A DNA stretch of 64,000 nt. Origin: Hormiphora californensis. Lineage: Eukaryota; Ctenophora; Tentaculata; Cydippida; Pleurobrachiidae. The DNA lies in NCBI GenBank assembly GCA_020137815.1, contig CM035351.1:5197792-5261791 (forward strand). The letters are read 5' to 3'. The position numbers and the translations under genes are program-made. Below the pieces are notes generated by a model. It ran no database searches, was not told the DNA's origin, and was given only the letters and a program-made list of their open reading frames with translations. Shown one piece after another: positions 1 through 17,493 of the stretch (positions are counted from its first letter, which is position 1; every line of letters begins with the position of its first letter).

Positions 1-3000
1 TTCGTTCTTGAACAGCAGAAGGAACCACCTAAAGGTAAACTTGTTGATTTATTGAGATCATACCTCATTTAATTTGTAACTCATGACATGGAACGTGATA
101 GTGGAAGACTGAGTTTTCATTTCAAGTGGGTGATGTAATAGTTATCAATCGTCACCCACCTAAAACAGAAAAGCCAATGCCCGCATGTTATCTTCTCAAT
201 GTGATTATAAAGCTCTTCATCAAAGTGTTGGATAAGGTCTGCTGTCGAGGAAAGTTGCGGGGATATGTCAAGGGTTAGGAGCCGGTCTCTCAGTTGAGGC
301 ATCAGCTTGACAAAGCACCAAAAAGTGAGAGACTCGTCCTGTGGGGTATATCGCAAAGAAAGGTATGAGAAACTGTCACAATATAAATTATGTAAAAGAT
401 GCTAGAAAGAGTTGTTGTGTTCTAACCCGCGGGCCCACGACACCGGGGGGGGGGGGGGGGGGGGGGCTGGGATTTGTAAAAATTGAAAGTTTTGTCGGTA
501 TATTTCAGGAAGCGACCGAATATTCGGTTCGGTTCGGTTCGGTTCGGAAATTCGGTGTTTTTTGGGCGGTTCGGTTCGGTTCGGTTCGGTAGGAAATTTT
601 GGCCGAACCACCGAATTTTTTGGTCAAACAAGAATAAATGCATTATGTTTCATAATGCTATGTTTCCCCGCCAACCTTTCATTTCTAACACGAAGGCGGG
701 ACAGACATTTCAGATCATTTATAAATCAACCAATCAGTATAGAACAAATCCTTGTGTTTTAGTAGCACTAAATTGCACGCCACATTGCGGAATTGCGCGG
801 CACACAATTCCTGAAAACGTGTCAATGAAGTGGTTTATGAAGGAGCAGGTTGTTGTTGTGAGCGCGGCTCTAGTTGCTACATGTTGCCCCTCGCAACCTG
901 AAACGGGACAAGAGAGCTGACTTGCTACACATAGTCACTATATCCGTTTAGATTTCTAAACCCCTATGCCTTTTTGCAATGGTTTCGTCCCTGAGTCCGT
1001 CAATAAATCGCTCTTTAATTTCGTGATTACCATTTTTCCGATGTAGTAGTCGGGATCGTCTGTAATCTGTATCTGGGGTCGTCTCGTGATCGTCGAGGAG
1101 TTTGGAGATGAAACCAATTCGCTCGTAGAAATCCATGACAGATTCTTCTAACTGTTGCGTTGCCTGTCTCAGTGCCAGTTTTGCAGATAGTTTCATTGTA
1201 GGCGATGTTAGTGCTGCGATCACCCGAGATCTCACCTCCCTCCAATTTGCTTTTTGCTCTGTCGTGAGATTCAGATCCCTCAATTTATCTTTACATTTCT
1301 CCGGCAGGTCTGTAAGGAGACTGATGTACCTATGTTCTCTCATCGGGCATTGAGGTAACTTCCTTGTACTCCTCGAACTCCCTCAAATATTGCTGGAAAG
1401 TCGTTTTCTCGTCGTAAATTTTGGGCTTATTTGCGACGGAATAAGAGATTTGAAGATCCTTCTTCGCTTGCCTGAGCTTTGCTTTAACATCCTCTGCTGT
1501 GAAGGTCACGTTGCCATCTGTCACGTCGACGAAGAATGTGGGTGTCTCTGTATACAGATCTGTCTGATAAACTGTCTGTCATCCACATCTGTGATTCCGC
1601 CTCCGAACACAACAGTAGTTAGGTCACAGCACCAATTGTTGTGTCTATGATTTGGGCTCTGTGTGTTTCGTGATAACCCAGTTAGTTCGTGTTGTGTTGA
1701 CAGTTGGAGTGGACTGTTTGGCCGTGTTTGACTATTGATGTCTGTCGTTGGTTGTAGTTGTATATTGGTACCAAATAATGAGTCGTTGTCTTCGGTGGGT
1801 CAAACTAATACAGGGTGTCCCACTGTCTTTGCATCACCTGTGATTTTGGGTGATGAGTGGCTTCCATTCAAATGCTCATAACTCATCGAAAAATAGGTCA
1901 AAACGGCTCAACCAAAAACAGTGTTGTAGAGAATTGTCAGGCGAACATTTGGGTACAAGATTGATGTTCCAAGTCTTACCAACCGTCAGATATATCGTCT
2001 TAAAGTCAAAAATATGTGTTCATGAAATCCGACCGGGGTTCACGTTTTGAAAAATTCACAAATGCAAAGTTGCTCGGATCACATTGCATCCCTCATAAGA
2101 GTTGAAGGAAATTGTCTGGCGGTCATTTTGGTACCCGGGTTTTTGTCCTAGCTCAATGTTTAGAGTGTCTTATGACTGTCAGAACTGGAATTTTCACAAA
2201 AGTGGTCTCAGGTATCTCATTACATTTTGCTCTGTTATGAAGCTCATTGCTGCTTGAATAACATCTTAGTGCATGATAGGGTTGAGATAGACCACATGGG
2301 TATCCTACACATTAACAGGGGCCTTGCCAAATCGTCATAACAACCCTGTCAAGTGTCTAGATGAAATTGAGACGATATGTGCTGATTATCATGGGATTAC
2401 ACACGACACCGAGCCACCTAATTAGGCGTTGTGAGCCGATACCAACCAAGACTCAGCGTAGAAAAATCTTTATGTTCCTACAGTCATAACGCAACTAAAA
2501 CGTAGAGCTATGGAAAAAATCATGGTATCAAAATGAACCTTAGACGATTCCAATGAAGCTCTTATAAATTTCAAACCATTTTACCCATTTGTTGATGACA
2601 CGTGATCCCCTCAAAAATGTTGGTTGAATTTCGTCTTTAGACAGTCATAAGACACTCTAAACATTGAGCTAGGACAAAAACCCGGGTACCAAAATGACCG
2701 CCAGACAATTTCCTACAACTCTTATGAGGGATGCAATGTGATCCGAGCAACTTTGCATTTGTGAATTTTTCAAAACGTGAACCCCGGTCGGATTTCATGA
2801 ACACATATTTTTGACTTTAAGACGATATATCTGACGGTTGGTAAGACTTGGAACATCAATCTTGTACCCAAATGTTCGCCTGACAATTCTCTACAACACT
2901 GTTTTTGGTTGAGCCGTTTTGACCTATTTTTCGATGAGTTATGAGCATTTGAATGGAAGTCACTCATCACCCAAAATCACAGGTGATGCAAAGACAGTGG

Positions 3001-6000
3001 GACACCCTGTAGTAGAACGTTACAATTATCACTCACTCAAGATATACAACTGTAAGTCTAAGTCGTTCTAAGATGTTAAGAAGCCCGGTTGTGCTCTTCG
3101 GTCCTGGTCTTATATACTGTTCCGTCTCGTACTGGTCTCACATGGTGACCTTAACGAAGTCACCAGTTCCACCAGCACGAGTGGGTCAATCAAGTCATTC
3201 CGGGGGATTCTCTCCCTGAGCTATCACTTACATGTTTGCACAACCTAGGTTGGGTCCGGTGTAAACCTGTCAGGTTAACCTGATTGGATCATAATGCTTC
3301 AGTTCTCTAACTGTTATCTAACACTGTCAGGCTGGTGTCCGATGCAATCAATATCAGCTAAGTAAGATATAATAAGATTTAATCACTACACATCCTATAG
3401 TACAGGGTGTCCCACTGTCTTTGCATCACCTGCGATTTTGGGTCATGACCGGGCTCCATTAAACTAACCAAAACTGATCGAAAAATTGGTCAAAATGGTT
3501 CTAACAAAAACCAGTGTTCTAGAGAATTGTCTGGCGAACATTTTGGTTGCAAGATTGACTTTCCAAGTCTTACCAATCGTCAGATATATCGTCGTAAAGT
3601 CAAAATTACGTGTTCATGAAATCCGACCGGGGTTCACGTTTTGAAAAATTCACAAGTGCAAAGTTGCTCGGATCACATTGCATCCCTCATAAGAGTTGTA
3701 GGAAATTGTCTGGCGGTCATTTTGGTACCCGGGTTTTTGTCCTAACTCAATGTTTAGAGTGTCTTATGACTGTCTAAAGACGAAATTCAACCAGCATTTT
3801 TGAGGGGATCACGTGTCATCAACAAATGGGTAAAATGATTTGAAATTTACAAGAGCTTCATTGGAATCGTCTAAGGTTCATCTTGATACCATGGTTTTTT
3901 CCATAGCTCTACGTTTAAGTTGCGTTATGACTGTAGGAACATGAAGATTTTTCTATGCTGAGTCTTAGTTGGTATCGGCTCACAACCCCTAATTAGGTGG
4001 CTCGGTGTCGTGTGTAATCCCATGATAATCAGCACATATCGTCTCAATTTCATCTAGACACTTGACAGGGTTGTTATGACGATTTGGCAAGGCTCATGTT
4101 AATGTGTAGGATACGCAAGTGGTCTATCTCAACCCTATCATGCACTAAGATGTTATTCAAGTAGCTATGAGCTTCATAACAGGGCAAAATGCAATGCGAT
4201 ACCTGAGACCACTTTTGGGAAAATTCCAGTTCTGACAGTCATAAGACATTCTAAACATTGAGCTAGGATAAAAACCCGGGTACCAAAATGACCGCCAGAC
4301 AATTTCCTACAACTCTTTTGAGGGATGCAATGTGATCCGAGCAACTTTGCACTTGTGAATTTTTCAAAACGTGAACCCCGGTCGGATTTAATGAACACGT
4401 AATTTTGACTTTACGACGATATATCTGACGATTGGTAAGACTTGGAAAGTCAATCTTGCAACCAAAATGTTCGCCAGACAATTCTCTAGAACACTGGTTT
4501 TTGTTAGAACCATTTTGACCAATTTTTCGATCAGTTTTGGTTAGTTTAATGGAGCCCGGTCATGACCCAAAATCGCAGGTGATGCAAAGACAGTGGGACA
4601 CCCTGTATATACAAGGTGGGCCACGGATTGTTGGTCATGGTTAGCGAGGTGGTGCGTCAAAACGGTGATAGTTGTGAGAATAAAAGTTATGGGAGCACTC
4701 TGGATCAATTCCTTGGTAACTTTTTCCATAATTTTTTGTCAAAAATTCGAAAATTCATTTTTCATTCCTTCATTCATTTCTCGTTCATTCATGATGTGAG
4801 CATCCTAATTTTCCATCATTAGGCTATTTTTCTTTGGCTTGAATTTATCTTTCCAATGAGCACCATGAAAATGAAATTGAAGCACCAGGTCACTCAGCAG
4901 TCGAGAAAATGTTCATGCATGATTTTGGCTCTTTTTGCGACTTTCAAACAGCTGTATCACAGCTACCTTTCGTTCAATCTTCTTAAAACTTTGGGAAAAC
5001 ATTAGATAAGCAAAGATCTTTGCTCACAAGAAAAATCAAGGCCAAAGGTCAAAGTTCATTTTTCATTTTTGTTAGTTCATTCCGTTCATTCAGGAATCAA
5101 CATCCCTAAAGTGATGAAAAGGTTTGGGTTTTGTTTGGCCCATGTCCTGCAATGATAGAGAGGTGTAATAGCGTGTTTCCGGGCTAGTTTGTGGGTGTCC
5201 ATGTGATCATGATGATATCTGACACCTTTTCTGAGCCATAACTAAGGGATTTTCTCAAATTCAAGCATGTAACTTGGTTTTTCTGCGATTAGTACCGTGC
5301 AGCAATGTTATGAGATCTCATAACACCTCAAAAATGATGATTAGCTCAATGAAATGAGTTGATTTATGATTGAAAAGATTAAAACCGATGACAAATTGAA
5401 CGAAACGAACAATTACATCATCAATCAACTCATTTCATTGAGCTAATCATCATTTTTGAGGTGTTATGAGATCTCATAACATTGCTGCACGGTACTAATC
5501 GCAGAAAAACCAAGTTACATGCTTGAATTTGAGAAAATCCCTTAGTTATGGCTCAGAAAAGGTGTCAGATATCATCATGATCACATGGACACCCACAAAC
5601 TAGCCCGGAAACACGCTATTACACCTCTCTGTCATTGCAGGACATGGGCCAAACAAAACCCAAACCTTTTCATCACTTTAGGGATGTTGATTCCTGAATG
5701 AACGGAATGAACTAACAAAAATGAAAAATGAACTTTGACCTTTGGCCTTGATTTTTCTTGTGAGCAAAGATCTTTGCTTATCTAATGTTTTCCCAAAGTT
5801 TTAAGAAGATTGAACGAAAGGTAGCTGTGATACAGCTGTTTGAAAGTCGCAAAAAGAGCCAAAATCATGCATGAACATTTTCTCGACTGCTGAGTGACCT
5901 GGTGCTTCAATTTCATTTTCATGGTGCTCATTGGAAAGATAAATTCAAGCCAAAGAAAAATAGCCTAATGATGGAAAATTAGGATGCTCACATCATGAAT

Positions 6001-9000
6001 GAACGAGAAATGAATGAAGGAATGAAAAATGAATTTTCGAATTTTTGACAAAAAATTATGGAAAAAGTTACCAAGGAATTGATCCAGAGTGCTCCCATAA
6101 CTTTTATTCTCACAACTATCACCGTTTTGACGCACCACCTCGCTAACGTAACCATGACCAACAATCCGTGGCCCACCTTGTACAAAATCATGCATGAGCA
6201 TTTTCTCAACTGCAACGTGACCTGGTGCTTCAATTTCATTTTTATGGTGTTCATTGGAAAGATAAATTCAAGCCAAAGAAAAATAGCACCATGATGGAAA
6301 ATTAGGATGCTCACATCATAAATGAACGAGAAATGAATGAAGGAATGAAAAATGAATTTTCAAATTTTTGACAAAAAATTATGGAAAAAGTTACCAAGAA
6401 ATTGATCCAGAGTGCTCCCATGATTTTTATTCTCGCAACTATCACCGTTTTGACGGGACAACTCGCTAACCCTTACCAACAATCCGTGGCCCACCTTGTA
6501 CTTAGTTTCTTTTAATGCAGCTGACATGCCTCCTTCAACCCAAGCTCCTGCAAGTGTCGGACAAGTGGTGTTAGCAGATAAAATTGATGCAGTTGAAGAG
6601 CAGTTCACTGTCAATGAAGTGGTCGAGCGATCAGGATGGGGCTACTATCAACAGAAGATGCTTCTTGTAACTGGGATCATTTCCTTTGCCACTGCAGCTG
6701 AGGTGTGGCTGGTTGGAATTATTCTAAAGAATATAAAATGCGAATGGGACTTATCGTCCTCTCAGGAATCCTTGGTTATTGCTATACTGTTCCTATTCTA
6801 TTCCATTGGAAGCCTAACTTGTGGGTACTTTGCTGACAAATACGGCCGATGGGTTGTTCTGGTGATCACAATCTTCATAACCGGTATCTCAGGGGTTGCC
6901 TTTGCTTTCGCTCCTAACTATTACTTCTTTCTGATTTGTCGCTCTTTCGCCGGGTTCGCCATGGGTGGAAACTATGCCATTTGCATGGTATACTCCCAGG
7001 AAATGATGTCCGCAGCTCAACGGGCAAAAACAATGTTCGTGATGGAAGCGTTCGTGGTGGGAGGGTTCCTGTACCCGAGTTTGGTCGCGTTGGTGGTCAT
7101 GGATATGGAGAATGGATGGCGGATCCAGGCTTTCATTACAGCTATGCCCCTTGTGGTAGCTGGAGTTCTCGGCTTATTCTTCCTCGACGAATCACTTCGG
7201 TTTCTTGTGATTAATGGAAAGGTGGAAGAGGCACTGAAAATTGTGAATAAAATTTACAAGGAAAATGATCTTAAACCCTTTAAGGGATCTTTGACGGTCA
7301 TACTGGAACGAAAAGGAACGATTGCTGACGTCTGGGCAGCGCCACATACCTTTGAATACATACAGCTAACAATCCATTGGGCGTGTGACAATTACCTATT
7401 CTTCGGGGTGTTCCTCCTCGGCCCGAATATGCTGAGTGATGACTACTGTGGTATGGTCTCCTTTTTCAACGCCACTATGGTAGACGACACCGGATGTGAT
7501 GTTTTCACTAACGCAGGGTATTGGTGTTTTGCAGTTATCGCCGTCGCTGTCTTCCCCGGGAACATCCTTTCTATGTTATGTGACTGGATCGGTAGGAGAG
7601 CATCATTTACGGGGATTATCCTCGTTGGCCTAGTCTCTACGATATTTATGTTTGTCTGCCTCACTAGCTGGGTCACCATCACCGCACTTATTGTCTGTGT
7701 CGTCTGTTACACTGCAATAACTGCCATTGCCTGGATATACACCCTTGAATTATATGCAACCTACACCCGGGGAACTGCTACAGGAGTCCATAATGCGATT
7801 GGGAAGCTAGGTGCAGCGCTAGGCACCTACCTCACTACTTACCTGTATGGCTACGGGGTGGAGTATGCCTTGCTGAGCTTCGTGGTGGTCCAATCCATAA
7901 ATTCCATTGTGGCACTCTTTCCGAAAAGAGAAACAAAGGGGGCAGTGTTGCAGGATGCTAGATCGAAGGCTAGTGTCTGAAGGTGTATAAGGTCCAAATG
8001 AGGCACGGAGCTTTTCTGAATCAGCTTTTCAAGACGAATCCAACGCAACCGGAATTAACTTTCTATCTTATCGGGAAGGTTCGGTTCACTCACACTCATT
8101 TTTAGTCATTTTTGCCGCACTAGCCAATCAGAGGCCAGAATTTCGAAATCCAGCCCTCTGATTGGATCACACGGCTAAAAATGGAAAAAGTGAACCACTG
8201 CATGGATTGTAAGAGTTGGAGAAGCAGGAAACAAAGTGTCCTATGGAACAATCGATTAGATTAAAGCGAGGGAGAATTAGAACGGCCTCGATTTTGATTT
8301 TATTTGGTGTACAATTAGAAATATTTTTAGGTCTTACTCAACCAAAAAGCGATGTTTTTACTTGATCCAACCCGAAGCCGTTGGCAAGCCCAGGCACTCT
8401 GTAGATAGAAGACATATATAGGTGGCAGGTGCTACGTAAATAGAATGAAGCTTGAGAGTCGATTTATTTCTCTCAAGATGGACTTCTAAATGCCTAAAAT
8501 GAGTGAAATCGGTTAAAAAATTTTCCGGGGGGCATCGCCCCCCCCCCCACCGGGAGCTTTGCAACTGGACCCCATTGGGGGACTGCAGCTGCGGCACCCA
8601 AACCCCTGCCGCTGCTTCTCCGGCGTCGCTTCGCGGCACCGTCGTCTCACACCTAAAAAATTACGGTGCCTCGCACCGTCCCCCCCCCCTGAGAAATTTC
8701 CGTGTCGTGGGCCCTGAACCCTCCTTTACATTTGTGAAAGAGGGTCGTCGGTCGGGCTAGGCAAAGAAAGAGTAGGCAGGGAAGTGCCAGACGCCAGTTT
8801 AGTTGGGGAATATCAAACCTTGAGAATCAAGAGGAGGGGAGCTACAAGTTCATTCATTCCTTGCACATAAGAAACTTCAGTGTCATAGACAGATAATGTG
8901 ATCAGTATTCTTCTCAACATTCGTAGTCCTTCCGAATCCTCTGACTCAAAATAATGGTGTTTTCGTTCCGTTCTTAGTACGTCCTTTCCTACGGTCTAGA

Positions 9001-9825
9001 GAATTAAATTTAGAAAACAACAAGAGAATAATAAAATATTAAATAACATATTCAGTGTTCACTCCGCCCTATACAACACACCTTGATAGCACTTCTCATT
9101 TCCTTGTCGAAAAATGTTGGTTCTGCGTTTATCCACCCATTTCGTATCCTCTCATATTCAGTCTGTAGTTTCAGCTTGGTGTGTGACCTCTTTGCAGCAC
9201 TGCTGGTTCTCTCCCAGAGGTTCAGTAAGGTAGGCCATGCCTGAGACCGAATGTCGTCGGCCAAGCCAAAGTGATACGAAGTTTTTCTGAGCTGATACTC
9301 ATCCAAGAGCTGCCCTGTAGCATCAAAGAACGATGACCACGTCTCCAACCTAATTTTTTGGTCCATTGCGAGGCCTAATTCGTCATAACGTCGGCAGAAA
9401 ATATCAGACAACAAAATCTGTTTCTGAAAAACTGCGACTGTTTGGTTTCAAAACTTTTATTTTTTGAGGTTTTAAAATCCGACGCGCAAAACAAAAATCA
9501 ATAATTCAATTGCGCGTACTCGCGCGCGCGACAATTTCAGCTCTTGGCCGGTCTCTTCAATATCAAATTTGATGAAGGAGCAGTTTTCGTTGATGCGTGC
9601 AGTTTTCTGAGCTGGCTCCCTGCAATATAAGCGCGCGCGCACCATTTCTTTGTAAGATATTGGACGTTTCTGCCCGCCATATTGAATCCACGTACACAGC
9701 GTGTACAAATCAGTGTCCATATGACGTCGTATGTTGTACTTTTTTTCTCGTTTTTTGACTTCTGACTTCTTTGACTGATTTGTTAAGCCTTTAGTGATGC
9801 TAGATGTGACGTTTCCGACGCTCAC
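1..9825 (-). CDS. TBC-domain RabGAP (TBC1D15/17-like), multi-exon, continues past the left edge
   Basis: Rab GTPase-activating protein. Exons by splice sites and phase: 9825-9520 (tentative donor A|GTACGC), 9423-9082, 8995-8819, 338-160, and 28-1 continuing out of the window. All joins keep frame. Exon 2 carries a WSSFFD segment and LADDIRSQAWPTLLNLW, matching the start of the TBC domain. Exon 3 holds KDVLRTER with the arginine finger (about residue 224) and YVQGM with the glutamine finger (about residue 261), so both catalytic residues of the family are present. Exon 4 begins DESLTFWCF and ends HWLFCFR, joining to WFLLLFKNE in exon 5. The N-terminal region is far shorter than in vertebrate TBC1D15. 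The intron 339-8818 contains an oppositely oriented transporter gene and several transposons. The start Met lies 52 bp from the Enhancer of polycomb start. TBC identity is strong; the exact paralogue and exon 1 are uncertain. Confidence 0.8.
447..640. repeat. G homopolymer followed by (TTCGG)n arrays
   Basis: A run of about 20 G is followed by two short arrays of the TTCGG pentamer (about 524-547 and 569-590). A related array in the opposite orientation (ACCGA units) closes the window after 63885, and both are preceded by an AGGAARCGACCGAA-like stretch. This looks like a dispersed simple-repeat-bearing element. Reading frames across it are by-products. Confidence 0.7.
948..1524 (-). pseudogene. 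Retrotransposon Gag-like fragment, frameshifted
   Basis: Two overlapping minus-strand frames (1524-1330 and 1343-948) read as one Gag-like polypeptide. It starts MTDGNVTFTAEDVKAKLRQA, continues through FQQYLREFEEYKEV, then after a frame change RYISLLTDLPEKCKDKLRDL and MDFYERIGF. The helical pattern of a long hydrophobic/charged capsid segment resembles LTR-retrotransposon Gag. No protease, reverse transcriptase or integrase was seen. Just upstream in its own direction, around 1622-1640, the minus strand reads TTGGTGCTGTGACC, similar to primer-binding sites of metazoan LTR elements; the adjoining 1640-1810 might be part of an LTR. It lies inside the TBC intron and is probably a dead remnant. 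Confidence 0.5.
1811..3009. mobile_element. TA-flanked hairpin element, CAGGGTG family, copy 1
   Basis: Terminal inverted repeats begin CAGGGTGTCCCACTGTCTTT and are flanked by TA on both sides, as in Tc1/mariner-type elements. The arms are nearly perfect inverted repeats of about 370-400 bp around a centre of about 400 bp. It encodes no transposase; the small reading frames inside are mirror images of each other. It lies in the large TBC intron. Confidence 0.8.
3403..4605. mobile_element. TA-flanked hairpin element, CAGGGTG family, copy 2
   Basis: Same termini (CAGGGTGTCCCACTG) and TA flanks as the copy at 1811-3009. The unique centre (about 3780-4200) is in the opposite orientation to that of copy 1, so the two elements are inverted relative to each other about 390 bp apart. 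Non-autonomous. Confidence 0.8.
4612..6180. mobile_element. TA-flanked 1.57-kb near-perfect palindrome, CAAGGTGGGCC family
   Basis: The ends read TA|CAAGGTGGGCCACGGATTG and its complement followed by TA. Left arm (to about 5390) and right arm (from about 5405) match over some 770 bp with few differences, leaving only a short loop. It starts 4 bp after the TA of the previous element, so it inserted next to or into its end. No transposase is visible; mariner-like by termini only. Confidence 0.8.
6183..6498. mobile_element. Extra right-arm copy of the CAAGGTGGGCC element
   Basis: Repeats about 315 bp of the right arm of the preceding palindrome in the same orientation (both end CCGTGGCCCACCTTG followed by TA), with several point differences. 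It abuts the palindrome directly and ends 27 bp before the ATG of the transporter gene, so the transporter's 5' region is transposon sequence. Confidence 0.75.
6526..7980 (+). CDS. SVOP/SV2-like major facilitator superfamily transporter, intronless
   Basis: A 484-residue MFS protein. The start chosen is the ATG at 6526 (MPPSTQAPAS); the frame is open about 30 bp further but only from TTG, and a TTTCTTTTAATGCAG just upstream could be a splice acceptor from a 5' non-coding exon. After a hydrophilic N-terminus, GWGYYQQKMLLV leads into TM1. FADKYGRW (about residue 103) is the MFS loop 2-3 motif, and CRSFAGFAMGG follows in TM4. FLDESLRFLVINGKVEEA at the end of the first half is the sugar/organic-cation/SV2-type PESPRW-like signature. 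DWIGRRAS is the second-half equivalent, and ELYATYTRGTATGVHNAIGK corresponds to the SVOP-like EVYPTxxR segment. About 12 membrane segments. Substrate unknown; organic ions are likely by family. It sits on the opposite strand inside a TBC-gene intron. Confidence 0.85.
   Translation: MPPSTQAPASVGQVVLADKIDAVEEQFTVNEVVERSGWGYYQQKMLLVTGIISFATAAEVWLVGIILKNIKCEWDLSSSQESLVIAILFLFYSIGSLTCGYFADKYGRWVVLVITIFITGISGVAFAFAPNYYFFLICRSFAGFAMGGNYAICMVYSQEMMSAAQRAKTMFVMEAFVVGGFLYPSLVALVVMDMENGWRIQAFITAMPLVVAGVLGLFFLDESLRFLVINGKVEEALKIVNKIYKENDLKPFKGSLTVILERKGTIADVWAAPHTFEYIQLTIHWACDNYLFFGVFLLGPNMLSDDYCGMVSFFNATMVDDTGCDVFTNAGYWCFAVIAVAVFPGNILSMLCDWIGRRASFTGIILVGLVSTIFMFVCLTSWVTITALIVCVVCYTAITAIAWIYTLELYATYTRGTATGVHNAIGKLGAALGTYLTTYLYGYGVEYALLSFVVVQSINSIVALFPKRETKGAVLQDARSKASV
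8083..8196. mobile_element. Short hairpin (MITE-like) downstream of the transporter
   Basis: An imperfect inverted repeat of 114 bp beginning GGTTCACT and ending AGTGAACC, with inner paired blocks CCAATCAGAGG/CCTCTGATTGG and TTTTTAG/CTAAAAA. A small non-autonomous element is the simplest reading; flanking duplications were not clear. Confidence 0.55.
8197..8818. other. TBC intron remainder with a C/G-rich block
   Basis: No gene is seen. Positions 8515-8705 form a GC-rich block with two poly-C runs and repeated GGTGCC/GGCACC words (TCGCGGCACCGTC, GGTGCCTCGCACCGTC), unlike the AT-rich surroundings. It resembles a dispersed repeat but I cannot name the family. Confidence 0.4.
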
Positions 9826-9877
9826 TCGCCGATCGGGACTACGTCCGCTTGTGACTTTGGGAGTAAAAAACTGTTAA
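9826..9877. promoter_or_regulatory. 52-bp divergent interval between TBC and EPC start codons
   Basis: The start codons of the TBC gene (9825, minus) and Enhancer of polycomb (9878, plus) are separated by 52 bp. The interval has CpG-containing sequence (GCCGATCGGGACTACGTCCG) and no clear TATA box. Transcription starts must lie within or beyond it, so either the promoters are shared or the 5' UTRs/first exons overlap. Confidence 0.5.
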
Positions 9878-17252
<7,375 letters not shown>

Positions 17253-17413
17253 TCATGGGTTGTGGGTTGGTATTTTTATTTAGTTTTAGCCTTTATATTT
17301 AACCTTGTTTTCACATCCCCACACAAATGAGAGAGGAGTGGGTCTTCAGTCTTGGGAGACAGAATGAATGGGAATGGGTTGAAAGAGTAATCATTTGTTA
17401 ATAGGGAGAGAAT

Positions 17414-17493
<80 letters not shown>

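Noticed and set aside
483-920. A 145-codon frame after the TTCGG arrays
   Set aside because: Begins in simple repeat, has no recognisable domain and lies in the TBC intron.
4593-6314. Pairs of identical 66-108 codon frames on opposite strands
   Set aside because: Mirror images produced by the arms of the hairpin elements; no conserved protein.
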